NCBI GenBank assembly: GCA_016293925.1
Contig: JAEDCX010000004.1
Location: 1 to 62,301 of the forward strand
From: Lachnospiraceae bacterium
GTDB taxonomy: Bacteria; Bacillota; Clostridia; Lachnospirales; Lachnospiraceae
DNA: 62,301 nucleotides
Direction: 5' to 3'
Part shown: positions 1-7,301 of the stretch, piece by piece
Numbering within the stretch: position 1 is the stretch's first letter
Layout of the letters: each line of letters opens with the position of its first letter
Position numbers and translations under genes: made by a program
Notes under the pieces: model-generated
Told to the model about the DNA's origin: nothing
The model's input: the letters and a program-made list of their open reading frames with translations, nothing else
The model's database searches: none

Positions 1-1505
1 CCCATTGCGACAAACAGACACACTGAATAGTGCAGTCCCGTCATACGCAGTCCCTCATACGTCAGATAGGACAGAACCCCCATCAGTGCCGCTGCGGCTA
101 ACGGTGCCAGAAACGTCTTCAAAATTTCCTGCCTGTAGCCCGTATACTTGTGCACACTGAACTGATTCAGCATACTGATACAGACTGTATAGAACACCGT
201 GGCAATCACCAGCGCATAATCCTCAAGATCCGTAAAGATCAGAAGAGGAATCAGTAACAGTGTCTGTAACACCAATGCAATACCCGAATTGATCACAGGT
301 ATTCTCACCCGGCCGATGCCCTGCAGAACGCCGTTGCTGATGGTGGATATCTGGTAGAAAATGACGGTAATACTCATACAGCGGAGCAGTCTGACTGCCA
401 GCCGGTAATATTCCGGGGTTCCCTGCAGCAATCCCATGATAGGATCTGCCAGCACCATCAGTCCCACCGCGGCCGGAATGGAAATAAACATGGTTGCCCT
501 CACACCGTCACGAACCTTTGCGTTGATTCCCTCATAATCCTGTTTCTCATACAGGGTGGATACTGTGGGGATCATGGCAGAGGACATCGCTGCCCCGATT
601 GCCACGGGAATGTTGGCAATCACCACAACCCGTCCGGAGTAGACCCCATACAGTTTGGATGCATCCGCCTCCGTGAATCCCTTCAGATACATGAGGATTT
701 TCGTGAAAACAGTCTGGTTCACGACCGTATTCATATTGTAAATACAGGAACTGATAATGATGGGCGTTACAATAAACAGCATATGACGCAGGATGATCCG
801 GTAGCTTTCCACTTCCACAGTCCTGTCCCTCTTGACCCGGTTTCGGATCACTTTGCGGTTCAGCATATACATGCCAACCATAAACAACAGTCCCGCCAGC
901 ACACCGCTTCCGGTTCCCAGCGCACTTCCGCAGGCACCGTAGATTGCTCTTGTCGTCGCATCTCCATCCTTAATCATGTTTGTCAGGAAATAGGCTGCAA
1001 ATATACTGACTAACGCATTCAATATCTGCTCCAGAATCTGTGAAACAGAGGTCTGAACCATGGTCCGGTGTGCCTGGAAATACCCCCGCAGCACCCCCAG
1101 GTATCCATAGATGATAATCGTCGGTGTGAATACCCGCAATACGATTGCAGAATTCTTCTCCAGGAACAGATCCGCCCCAAAGAACAAAATCACACTGGCA
1201 AGCACTCCCATGACCGTCACATACAGAAACGCACATTTCAGTACTCTTTGTGCATTCCTGTATTCTTTTCTGGCAAGATAACCGGAGATAATCTTGGAGA
1301 TCGCGGTAGGCATCGAATAGGATGCAATGGTTAGAATAATGACATAAACATAGTACGCAGCGCCATAATATCCATTGCCCTCGTTACCGATGATAGCCGT
1401 TAACGGGGTACGATAAATGGTTCCGATGATTTTGGACAGGAAACCGGCAATTGCCAGAATCCCCGCCTGCACTATGAAATTCTGCCCTTTCCGTTCCGTT
1501 GCCAT
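1..1505 (-). CDS. MATE-like/SpoVB-type polysaccharide flippase (3' end outside window)
   Basis: A polytopic membrane protein of the MOP superfamily (polysaccharide biosynthesis/SpoVB-MurJ-like), expected to flip lipid-linked glycans across the membrane. About 500 codons are visible and the reading frame runs off the left edge, so the C-terminus is missing. The N-terminus (MATERKGQNFIVQAG) is followed by a run of hydrophobic segments, with the family-like phrases GNEGNGYYGAAYYVY near residue 35 and SAMIPTVSTLYEK in the middle. The ATG at 1505 has a GGGGGTG ribosome site upstream and its own promoter at 1536-1564. It could be a SpoVB-like spore cortex protein or a general wall/polysaccharide flippase; the sequence alone does not separate these. 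The family call is firm, the substrate unknown. Confidence 0.85.
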   Translation of the reverse strand, partial: MATERKGQNFIVQAGILAIAGFLSKIIGTIYRTPLTAIIGNEGNGYYGAAYYVYVIILTIASYSMPTAISKIISGYLARKEYRNAQRVLKCAFLYVTVMGVLASVILFFGADLFLEKNSAIVLRVFTPTIIIYGYLGVLRGYFQAHRTMVQTSVSQILEQILNALVSIFAAYFLTNMIKDGDATTRAIYGACGSALGTGSGVLAGLLFMVGMYMLNRKVIRNRVKRDRTVEVESYRIILRHMLFIVTPIIISSCIYNMNTVVNQTVFTKILMYLKGFTEADASKLYGVYSGRVVVIANIPVAIGAAMSSAMIPTVSTLYEKQDYEGINAKVRDGVRATMFISIPAAVGLMVLADPIMGLLQGTPEYYRLAVRLLRCMSITVIFYQISTISNGVLQGIGRVRIPVINSGIALVLQTLLLIPLLIFTDLEDYALVIATVFYTVCISMLNQFSVHKYTGYRQEILKTFLAPLAAAALMGVLSYLTYEGLRMTGLHYSVCLFVAM

Positions 1506-1535
1506 GCTACACCCCCACGGTCAGTCTTGTACCCT

Positions 1536-1564
1536 AGTATATTGCAATGGGGCATTCTTTGCAA
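1536..1564 (-). promoter_or_regulatory. sigma-A promoter of the flippase gene
   Basis: On the minus strand, TTGCAA (1559-1564) and TATACT (1536-1541) are separated by exactly 17 bp, about 30 bp before the flippase start. The spacer carries a second TTGCAA-like block. This suggests the flippase is transcribed apart from the ylmH gene that ends at 1593. Confidence 0.65.
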
Positions 1565-1592
1565 GAGAACAAATCAACCGTTTTGTAATCTT

Positions 1593-2342
1593 CTACCGGT
1601 ACCATGCCACCCGCACCCGCAGTTTGCCCTTCTTCGTTTCCCGCTCCGGGCCCATATAACGGAATTTTCCGTGCCCGCGTACGGAAATGATATCTCCTGC
1701 TTTCGGCACGCCGCTGTTATTCTCGCAACACCTGCCGTTCACGAAAATCATCTTCTGCCGGAACAACTCCACCGTCTCACTCCGGGAGAGATTCGTCAGA
1801 TGGGCAATGAGGGCGTCCAGCCGTTCTCCGCTGACCAATACGCTGACCTCCTCCATAACGGGAGAAACCTCCTCCGGAAGTTCCTCTGTCAGAACAGGTT
1901 TCACGCCGGTATGCCGTACCTGTGTCAGATTCGATACGATATAATCTGCCATCTTTTCCAGGCAGAACAGATATGCTGTCTTACCCCGGATCAGAATATC
2001 TCCCACCATTTCTCTCTCCATACCGAGGTGCATCAGCGCCCCAAGATAGTCCCGGTGGGTAAGTTCCTCCGCAAATCTGGCATTCACGGGATCCGTACGG
2101 ATACACCGGATCGGCCATGCTTCCTCATAGCCCATCTGCTCCGCACTTCCGAACCGGACGATTTGCCGGATGCTGTGTTCCCGCCCACCAAAAAGCGTGA
2201 AACCGACAGCATCGATTTCACGCTCCATCTGCAGGACGTCACTGATCTCACCTTCGTTCAAAAATGCGGAATAAGTATACAGCCCCTTTCGATAAGCCTG
2301 CTCTGCCAAATCCAGCATTCTCTTGTGAAAAGAATTATCCAT
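1593..2342 (-). CDS. ylmH: YlmH family S4-domain RNA-binding protein
   Basis: A roughly 249-residue protein with a C-terminal S4 RNA-binding domain (from about residue 165, SGERLDALIAHLTNLSRSET, then FVNGRCCENNSGVPKAGDIISVRGHGKF). YlmH proteins are linked to the division/cell-wall cluster and to stalled-ribosome rescue in Firmicutes. I chose the ATG at 2342 because GGAG sits 5 nt before it and MDNSFHKRMLDLAEQAYRKG looks like the family N-terminus. An in-frame GTG at 2411, 3 bp after the lysC stop, would give 272 residues and cannot be excluded. It is last in the ACT-hom-lysC operon, not in the usual dcw cluster, so co-expression with threonine/lysine genes is an odd context. Confidence 0.85.
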   Translation of the reverse strand: MDNSFHKRMLDLAEQAYRKGLYTYSAFLNEGEISDVLQMEREIDAVGFTLFGGREHSIRQIVRFGSAEQMGYEEAWPIRCIRTDPVNARFAEELTHRDYLGALMHLGMEREMVGDILIRGKTAYLFCLEKMADYIVSNLTQVRHTGVKPVLTEELPEEVSPVMEEVSVLVSGERLDALIAHLTNLSRSETVELFRQKMIFVNGRCCENNSGVPKAGDIISVRGHGKFRYMGPERETKKGKLRVRVAWYR

Positions 2343-2414
2343 ACATGCTCCATTCATCCGTATGCCCTCTGCAGAATCCAAGTTCCGCCTATGGGCATCC
2401 AGCCGGATCACTCT

Positions 2415-3734
2415 CTATACCTGTGCAACAACAAAAATGTTGTAGATTGCTTTGATCGCTGCCTCGAAGTCTTCATTCTTCACACCGATGATAATATTCA
2501 GCTCGCTGGAACCCTGATCAATCATCTTCACATTGACATTGGCATGGGCAAGTGCTGCGAAAATCCTGCCCGCCGTACCTCTTGTAGACTTCATGCCACG
2601 TCCGACAACCGCAATGAGTCCCAGATCCGATTCCAGTTCCACATTGTCCGGCTCTGTCGCCTTATAGATCCCGGAAATGATACTCTGCTCTTTTTCCTCA
2701 AACTCTGACTGATGAACCAGAACCGTCATGGTATCAATACCGGAGGGCATATGCTCAAAGGAAATTCCGTTATCCTCGAATACCTGCAGAATTCTCCGGC
2801 CAAAACCAATCTCAGAGTTCATCATATCTTTCTCGATGCTGACAGCGCAGAAGCCCTTCTTACCCGCGATACCCGTGATCGTGTATTTGGCCTTCTGAAG
2901 CGTACTCTCTACAATCCAGGTACCTTTGTCTTCCGGCGCATTTGTATTCCGGATATTGATGGGAATCCCTGCTTTCCGAACCGGGAAGATCGCATCCTCG
3001 TGCAGAACCGTGGCTCCCATGTATGCAAGTTCCCGAAGTTCCCGGTATGTGATGGTCTCGATTGCTTCAGGATTCTTGATGATTCGGGGATCCGCAATCA
3101 GGAATCCGGACACATCCGTCCAGTTCTCATACACATCCGCCTTGGCTGCCTTTGCAACAATAGAACCCGTAATATCGGAACCCCCCCTGGAGAAGGTCTT
3201 CACTCTTCCGTCCTCCATCGCACCGTAGAAGCCCGGAATTACCGCACGCTCTGTCGTCTTCAAGCGCTCTGACAGAACTGCGTCTGTTTTCTCTGCATGG
3301 AAGGTACCGTCCTCATGGAAAAAGATAACCTCCGCCGCATCAATAAATGTATACCCAAGGTAATTCGCCATAATGATACCGTTCAGATACTCTCCGCGGC
3401 TGGCAGCATAATCATTTCCTGCCTTGGCCTGAAAATTCTTCCTGATCACCTGAAACTCCTCTGCCAGTGACAACTGCAGATGAAGTCCGTCAATAATCTC
3501 CTGATACCGCTCTGCGATCTTCTCCAGCGCCTCGGAGAAATCCTTGCCCGCCTCTGCCAGTGCGTAGCATTGATACAACATATCCGTTACTTTTGTATCC
3601 TTACTGTCTCTCTTACCCGGTGCACTCGGTACCACATAGACACGATTTACGTCGGAACGGATAATCTTGCCTACTTTCTCAAACTGGCTGGCACTTGCCA
3701 GAGAACTACCACCGAATTTCACTACTTTTTTCAT
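2415..3734 (-). CDS. lysC: Aspartate kinase
   Basis: A monofunctional aspartokinase of 439 residues that phosphorylates aspartate, the first step to lysine, threonine and methionine. The nucleotide-binding signature KFGGSSLA lies at residues 6-13, a second kinase-fold motif FSRGGSDITGS is near residue 180, and two C-terminal ACT domains follow (SIEKDMMNSEIGF onward, and LIAVVGRGMKSTRGTAGRIF), where feedback inhibition by amino acids normally acts. It lies 58 bp downstream of hom and is followed by ylmH. The tandem placement with homoserine dehydrogenase and an ACT regulator suggests the threonine/methionine branch, possibly as a separate isoform from a lysine-specific enzyme elsewhere. Confidence 0.95.
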   Translation of the reverse strand: MKKVVKFGGSSLASASQFEKVGKIIRSDVNRVYVVPSAPGKRDSKDTKVTDMLYQCYALAEAGKDFSEALEKIAERYQEIIDGLHLQLSLAEEFQVIRKNFQAKAGNDYAASRGEYLNGIIMANYLGYTFIDAAEVIFFHEDGTFHAEKTDAVLSERLKTTERAVIPGFYGAMEDGRVKTFSRGGSDITGSIVAKAAKADVYENWTDVSGFLIADPRIIKNPEAIETITYRELRELAYMGATVLHEDAIFPVRKAGIPINIRNTNAPEDKGTWIVESTLQKAKYTITGIAGKKGFCAVSIEKDMMNSEIGFGRRILQVFEDNGISFEHMPSGIDTMTVLVHQSEFEEKEQSIISGIYKATEPDNVELESDLGLIAVVGRGMKSTRGTAGRIFAALAHANVNVKMIDQGSSELNIIIGVKNEDFEAAIKAIYNIFVVAQV

Positions 3735-3792
3735 AACCTTACAAACTCCTTCTCCTCATCGTTTCCCATGAATCCCTCATCCAAACCGGGGG

Positions 3793-4992
3793 TTATCTCG
3801 ATACGCGGATAAAGCTGACTGCACCGATTGCATCTGCTGCCGCCTTTGCATCGCGCTCTGTCATATCTCCTGTCAGGAATCCGAGTTCTCCCGCAATTCC
3901 CGCATCCACATACTCTACCGCGCCGAATTTCTCTGCCACACACTCTCTGCAGGAGGTTACCCGGACAAAGAAACGTCCCGTAAGCTCTCCCGGATCAGAC
4001 AATGTCTGCTTCTCGTCCTTCCAGTCACACGGAATCCTGCGTCCCTGATTTCTGGCTATCTCCACAATATCCGATACCACTGCGCTGGCGGTAGGCAGCA
4101 TGCCAGCGCCGCTTCCGTAGAACATCACGTCTCCGAGGGTATTGCCATGCACCAGAATTCCATTGAATACATCATTGACCGCATACAGCGGGTGTCCCGG
4201 GAAAATCAGAAACGGTGCGACCATCGCATATACTTTATCCTCTGTTTTCCGGCTGAATCCGAACAGTTTCACTGTTGCCCCAAGCTTCTTGGCATACGCG
4301 AAATCCTCTGAACTGATTCCGGTAATTCCTTCTGTGGGAAGTTCTCTGTAATCCACCGTTTTCCCGTAGGCGATGGACGACAGGATCGCAATCTTTCTGG
4401 CTGCATCATACCCTTCCACATCCGCTTCCGGATTCCGTTCTGCATATCCCTTTTCCTGAGCCTCCTTCAGAACCTCATCAAACGCGGATCCTTCCCGCTC
4501 CATCTTGGTCAGAATATAGTTCGTGGTACCGTTCAGGATACCGGTAATGCTCTCCACCTTCTCCGGTGTCAGAGACTCATTCAACGGGCGGATGATGGGA
4601 ATACCACCCCCGACAGAAGCCTCAAACAGATAATGGCACCCGTTCTCGTTTGCAAGCCGCATCAGTTCCGGACCATACTCTGCAACCACCGCTTTGTTAG
4701 AAGTACATACGCTCTTGCCGGCAAGAATCGCACGTTTGGAGTAATCGTATGCCGGATTGGTTCCGCCCATTGCCTCACAGACAACATTCACCGCCGGATC
4801 ATTCAGAATATCCTCATAATGATCGGTTACGATATGCTCAAACGGATCCCCCGGAAATGTCCGCAGATCCAGAATATGGCTTACGCAGATCTCATCTCCG
4901 ATTCTCTCCTCAATCTGTTTCCGATTGGTCATGATTACCTCTACGATTCCTCTTCCGACTGTACCATAGCCTAACACAGCAACACTAAACAT
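3793..4992 (-). CDS. hom: Homoserine dehydrogenase
   Basis: Reduces aspartate semialdehyde to homoserine. The NAD(P)-binding loop GYGTVGRG is at residues 8-15. NGTTNYILTKM near residue 152 and the catalytic segment with GYDAARKIAILS near residue 195 are typical of the family. At 399 residues it is shorter than the roughly 430-residue form; the C-terminus (RFFVRVTS, then VDAGIAGELGFLTGD) is a compact ACT-like domain. The start is 5 bp after the stop of the ACT-domain gene, and lysC follows 58 bp downstream, so the three are one transcription unit. Function is secure. Confidence 0.95.
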   Translation of the reverse strand: MFSVAVLGYGTVGRGIVEVIMTNRKQIEERIGDEICVSHILDLRTFPGDPFEHIVTDHYEDILNDPAVNVVCEAMGGTNPAYDYSKRAILAGKSVCTSNKAVVAEYGPELMRLANENGCHYLFEASVGGGIPIIRPLNESLTPEKVESITGILNGTTNYILTKMEREGSAFDEVLKEAQEKGYAERNPEADVEGYDAARKIAILSSIAYGKTVDYRELPTEGITGISSEDFAYAKKLGATVKLFGFSRKTEDKVYAMVAPFLIFPGHPLYAVNDVFNGILVHGNTLGDVMFYGSGAGMLPTASAVVSDIVEIARNQGRRIPCDWKDEKQTLSDPGELTGRFFVRVTSCRECVAEKFGAVEYVDAGIAGELGFLTGDMTERDAKAAADAIGAVSFIRVSR

Positions 4993-4997
4993 ATGCT

Positions 4998-5441
4998 TTA
5001 CTCCTTCGCAATTATTTTCACGTTATGAACGCCCTTTTTCTTCTCCATGGCTCCGATCATCTCCGATACATCTCCCGTGGTAGGCAGGATCTGCATACTG
5101 AGACTCAGGGAAGCGACACCGCCGATCGGAATACTCTGATGAATCGTCAGAATATTCGCACCGCATTCCGCAATGGATTTCAAGACCTCTGACAGTAGCC
5201 CCGGTTCGTCATCCATCTGAAAGGTCAGATTGATGGTGGTTCCCTGCGCAGTTTCATGAAAAGGAAAAATATCATCTTTGTATTTGTAAAAGGAGCTTCT
5301 GCTGATCCCAACCAGATCGACAGCTTCCTGTACGGACTCCACTTTGTTGGTATCAATCATACGCTTCGCTTCCACAACCTTGATGAGAACCTCCGGCAGC
5401 GCCCGCTGCCGCACCACATAATACCCATTATGCTCTGCCAT
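4998..5441 (-). CDS. ACT domain protein of the PheB/UPF0735 family
   Basis: A 147-residue protein, the normal length for this family. Residues 25-60 (VESVQEAVDLVGISRSSFYK) look like a helix-turn-helix, and the second half is an ACT domain (INLTFQMDDEPGLLSEVL, GANILTIHQSIPIGG) that usually binds amino acids. It is therefore a plausible amino-acid-responsive regulator. It is the first gene of the hom-lysC-ylmH operon. The ATG at 5441 is preferred over an upstream in-frame start at 5570 because it matches the family start (MAEHNGYYVV) and has a GGAGA site; the upstream start would fall inside the promoter. Direct DNA binding is an inference. Confidence 0.85.
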   Translation of the reverse strand: MAEHNGYYVVRQRALPEVLIKVVEAKRMIDTNKVESVQEAVDLVGISRSSFYKYKDDIFPFHETAQGTTINLTFQMDDEPGLLSEVLKSIAECGANILTIHQSIPIGGVASLSLSMQILPTTGDVSEMIGAMEKKKGVHNVKIIAKE

Positions 5442-5525
5442 GATACTTCTTTCTCTCCATGTAATACAAGTTGTCTTTGCATCGCAAACAATTGTGTTTG
5501 ACTGTTCTTCACATGCGGACATTTG

Positions 5526-5542
5526 TGTGTCACCGTGATACA
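5526..5542. promoter_or_regulatory. 17-bp palindrome at the operon start site
   Basis: TGTGTCACCGTGATACA reads almost the same on both strands (TGTnTCACnGTGAnACA). It begins at the last base of the -10 box and covers the expected transcription start of the ACT-hom-lysC operon, the classical place for a repressor operator. The binding protein is not known; the HTH/ACT product of the first gene is a candidate for autoregulation. Confidence 0.5.
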
Positions 5543-5570
5543 GTGTAGCATATGTTACAATTCTATGCAA
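5542..5570 (-). promoter_or_regulatory. sigma-A promoter of ACT-hom-lysC-ylmH
   Basis: Minus-strand TTGCAT (5565-5570) and TACACT (5542-5547) with a 17-bp spacer, about 100 bp before the ACT gene start. It lies between the spoVAE stop and the ACT gene, so the amino-acid operon is transcribed independently of spoVAE. Confidence 0.7.
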
Positions 5571-5589
5571 CTGTTTTTGTTTCTTTTTT

Positions 5590-5946
5590 CTACTTCTTCA
5601 TCTTCGGTTTGAACACAAGGCTGACCAGATATCCAAAAATCAAAGCGGCTCCGGTTCCTGCTGCCGCCGCCCGGAATCCACCGGTGAACAAGCCAAGGGC
5701 TCCCTCTTCGTCAATCGCTTCTTTCATTCCTTTCATCAGGTTATGTCCGAATCCAAGCAGTGGTACACTGGCTCCCGCTCCGGCGAAATCCGCAAAGGGT
5801 TCATATAGCCCCACTGCACTGAGCAGTGCCCCCAGCACCACCAGCAAAACCATAATTCTCCCGGGCATCATCTTCGTCTTTTCCATCAGAATCTGTGCCA
5901 GTGCACAGATCAGTCCTCCCACCCAGAATGCATTTACATATGCCAT
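5590..5946 (-). CDS. spoVAE: Stage V sporulation protein AE (SpoVAE/SpoVAEB)
   Basis: A 118-residue integral membrane protein with the family's sequence pattern: FWVGGLICALAQILMEKTKM at the N-terminus, VLLVVLGALLSAVGLYEPF, then AGAGASVPLLGFGHNLMKG and GLFTGGFRAAAAGTGAAL. SpoVA proteins form the channel moving Ca-dipicolinate into the forespore and out at germination. In Bacillus and most Clostridia spoVAC, spoVAD and spoVAE are adjacent. Here spoVAD is about 6.3 kb away and no spoVAC is visible. The start has a GGGAG site 9 nt upstream. No convincing sigma-G promoter is seen in the short space after the aroK terminator. Confidence 0.9.
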   Translation of the reverse strand: MAYVNAFWVGGLICALAQILMEKTKMMPGRIMVLLVVLGALLSAVGLYEPFADFAGAGASVPLLGFGHNLMKGMKEAIDEEGALGLFTGGFRAAAAGTGAALIFGYLVSLVFKPKMKK

Positions 5947-6003
5947 ACATTGAATCTCCCTTTCTCCTGTATATCGGTGCGGCGTTTTTCCCGCAAACCA
6001 AAA

Positions 6004-6047
6004 AGCAGGCCGGAATCACCTGCCATTTGCCGATGATCCAGCCTGCT
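6004..6047 (-). terminator. terminator after aroK
   Basis: On the minus strand AGCAGGC-n-GGA pairs with TCC-n-GCCTGCT across a loop of about 22 nt and is followed by TTTT. It closes the dnaK-ridA-aroK unit before spoVAE. The long loop lowers confidence. Confidence 0.55.
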
Positions 6048-6151
6048 TCTTACAGGTATTCTTACCTGCTAGTATTCACTTAACGGACACAATGTATTCA
6101 TTGCCCCGTAAAATTCCACGGAGCGTTTCTGTCGTATCGAAACTGTGTTTC

Positions 6152-6655
6152 CTATCCGGCAAAGACATACTCCGTAAGTTCCTCCACAATCTCCCGGAGC
6201 GTTTTCCCTTCACAGTCAACGGTCTCATCCGCATACTGTTCATAGAGCCTGACCCGTTCCTCATAGAGATCGGCAAGCGTCTGTTCCGGCCGCATCGCAA
6301 CGCCGCGCTCTTTCAGATCCCCCAGACGTTCCGCTACCTCTGCAAGCGGCAGTTTCAGGTACACTACCCTGCCCAACGTTTTGAAATGATTCATGGCCTT
6401 CGTTCCATAGACAGCACTTCCTCCGGTAGCCACCACGCTATTGTGAACCAGAAGTTCCCTGTTGACTCGGTCCTCCAGTTCCAGAAAGCCTTCCAGCCCG
6501 TCTTCTTCGATAATCCTATGCAACAGCCGCCCTGCCTGCTCCTGAATCACCAGATCGGAATCCACGAACCGCATTCCGAGTTTTTTGGCAAGCACCACGC
6601 CGACGGTACTCTTCCCCGCGCCCGGCATACCGATGAGAATCAGGTTATCCAACAT
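6152..6655 (-). CDS. aroK: Shikimate kinase
   Basis: Phosphorylates shikimate at C3 with ATP on the way to chorismate. The Walker A loop GMPGAGKST lies at residues 8-16, the shikimate-binding DSD at about 32-34, and the family's VVATGGSAV near residue 77. Its length of 167 residues is typical. The ATG at 6655 overlaps the last codons of ridA (stop at 6645), with GGAAG upstream, so translation is probably coupled. No other aro genes are nearby; pheA, a user of chorismate, is 40 kb away in the window. Confidence 0.92.
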   Translation of the reverse strand: MLDNLILIGMPGAGKSTVGVVLAKKLGMRFVDSDLVIQEQAGRLLHRIIEEDGLEGFLELEDRVNRELLVHNSVVATGGSAVYGTKAMNHFKTLGRVVYLKLPLAEVAERLGDLKERGVAMRPEQTLADLYEERVRLYEQYADETVDCEGKTLREIVEELTEYVFAG

Positions 6656-7022
6656 ATGCAATGACTTCCACTTCGCACAGAACATTCTTCGGAAGCTGCT
6701 TTACGGCAACACAGCTTCTGGCAGGTTTTTCTGTAAAATACTTCTCATAGACTGCATTAAATGTGGCGAAATCAGCCATATCAGCCAGGAAGCAGGTTGT
6801 CTTTACCACGTCCTCATATCCGCATCCTGCCTCTGCAAGAATTGCTCCCACATTCTTGATTGCCTGCTCTGCCTGAACGGTAATATCCCCCTCCGCAATC
6901 GCACCGGTTTCCGGAATAATCGGAATCTGTCCGGATGCGTAGAGCATATTACCAACAATAATTCCCTGGGAATAAGGTCCGATCGCTGCCGGTGCCTTTG
7001 TCGTACTCACTTTCTGTAACAT
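6645..7022 (-). CDS. ridA: RidA family reactive enamine/imine deaminase
   Basis: A 125-residue protein of the YjgF/YER057c/UK114 family, which hydrolyses reactive 2-aminoacrylate-type enamines to 2-keto acids and so protects PLP enzymes. Family marks are KAPAAIGPYSQG at residues 8-19, LYASGQIPI, and the C-terminal active-site stretch RSCVAVKQLPKN with a following E-V-E. The start is ATG 7022 (a GTG at 7025 immediately before it is also possible); AGGAGG lies 10 nt upstream inside the end of the previous gene. It overlaps aroK at its 3' end. Confidence 0.9.
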   Translation of the reverse strand: MLQKVSTTKAPAAIGPYSQGIIVGNMLYASGQIPIIPETGAIAEGDITVQAEQAIKNVGAILAEAGCGYEDVVKTTCFLADMADFATFNAVYEKYFTEKPARSCVAVKQLPKNVLCEVEVIAYVG

Positions 7023-7024
7023 CA

Positions 7025-7264
7025 CTATTTATCCTCCTCATCAAATTCTACCGTCACATAGAAGCCCCGCGGGTTCTCCACAACATCCTTCACGATACCG
7101 CTCCTGCTCTTCAGCTGCCGGTTGAACGGATAATTGCCGGACATCGCAAGGGATGGATCGATGGTATAGTAATAGTTACTGGGCAAAACCCCTTCCGTTA
7201 CCGTAACCGTCTGTCCTACCGTAAGCAGTCCCGGCCGTTCCATTTTGAATTCCATCCGTCTCAC
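7025..7264 (-). CDS. Small uncharacterised protein
   Basis: A soluble 79-residue product that I do not recognise. It starts at a GTG (7264) with GAGGTG 5 nt upstream, 37 bp after dnaK, and its stop abuts the ridA start, so it is clearly translated as part of the dnaK-ridA-aroK unit. The sequence reads like a small beta-rich domain: GLLTVGQTVTVTEGVLP, then YTIDPSLAMSGNYPF, then IVKDVVENPRGFYVTVEFDE. There is no signal peptide, membrane segment or cysteine. An alternative ATG at 7255 would drop three residues. Function unknown. Confidence 0.7.
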   Translation of the reverse strand: MRRMEFKMERPGLLTVGQTVTVTEGVLPSNYYYTIDPSLAMSGNYPFNRQLKSRSGIVKDVVENPRGFYVTVEFDEEDK

Positions 7265-7301
7265 TTTCTCACCTCATATCTATGTGCTTTCCTGTATTCT
7301 A

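Noticed and set aside
1527..2708. A long plus-strand open frame opposite ylmH and lysC
   Set aside because: It mirrors the coding strand of well recognised genes, has no ribosome site and gives a His/Cys-rich product unlike any family.
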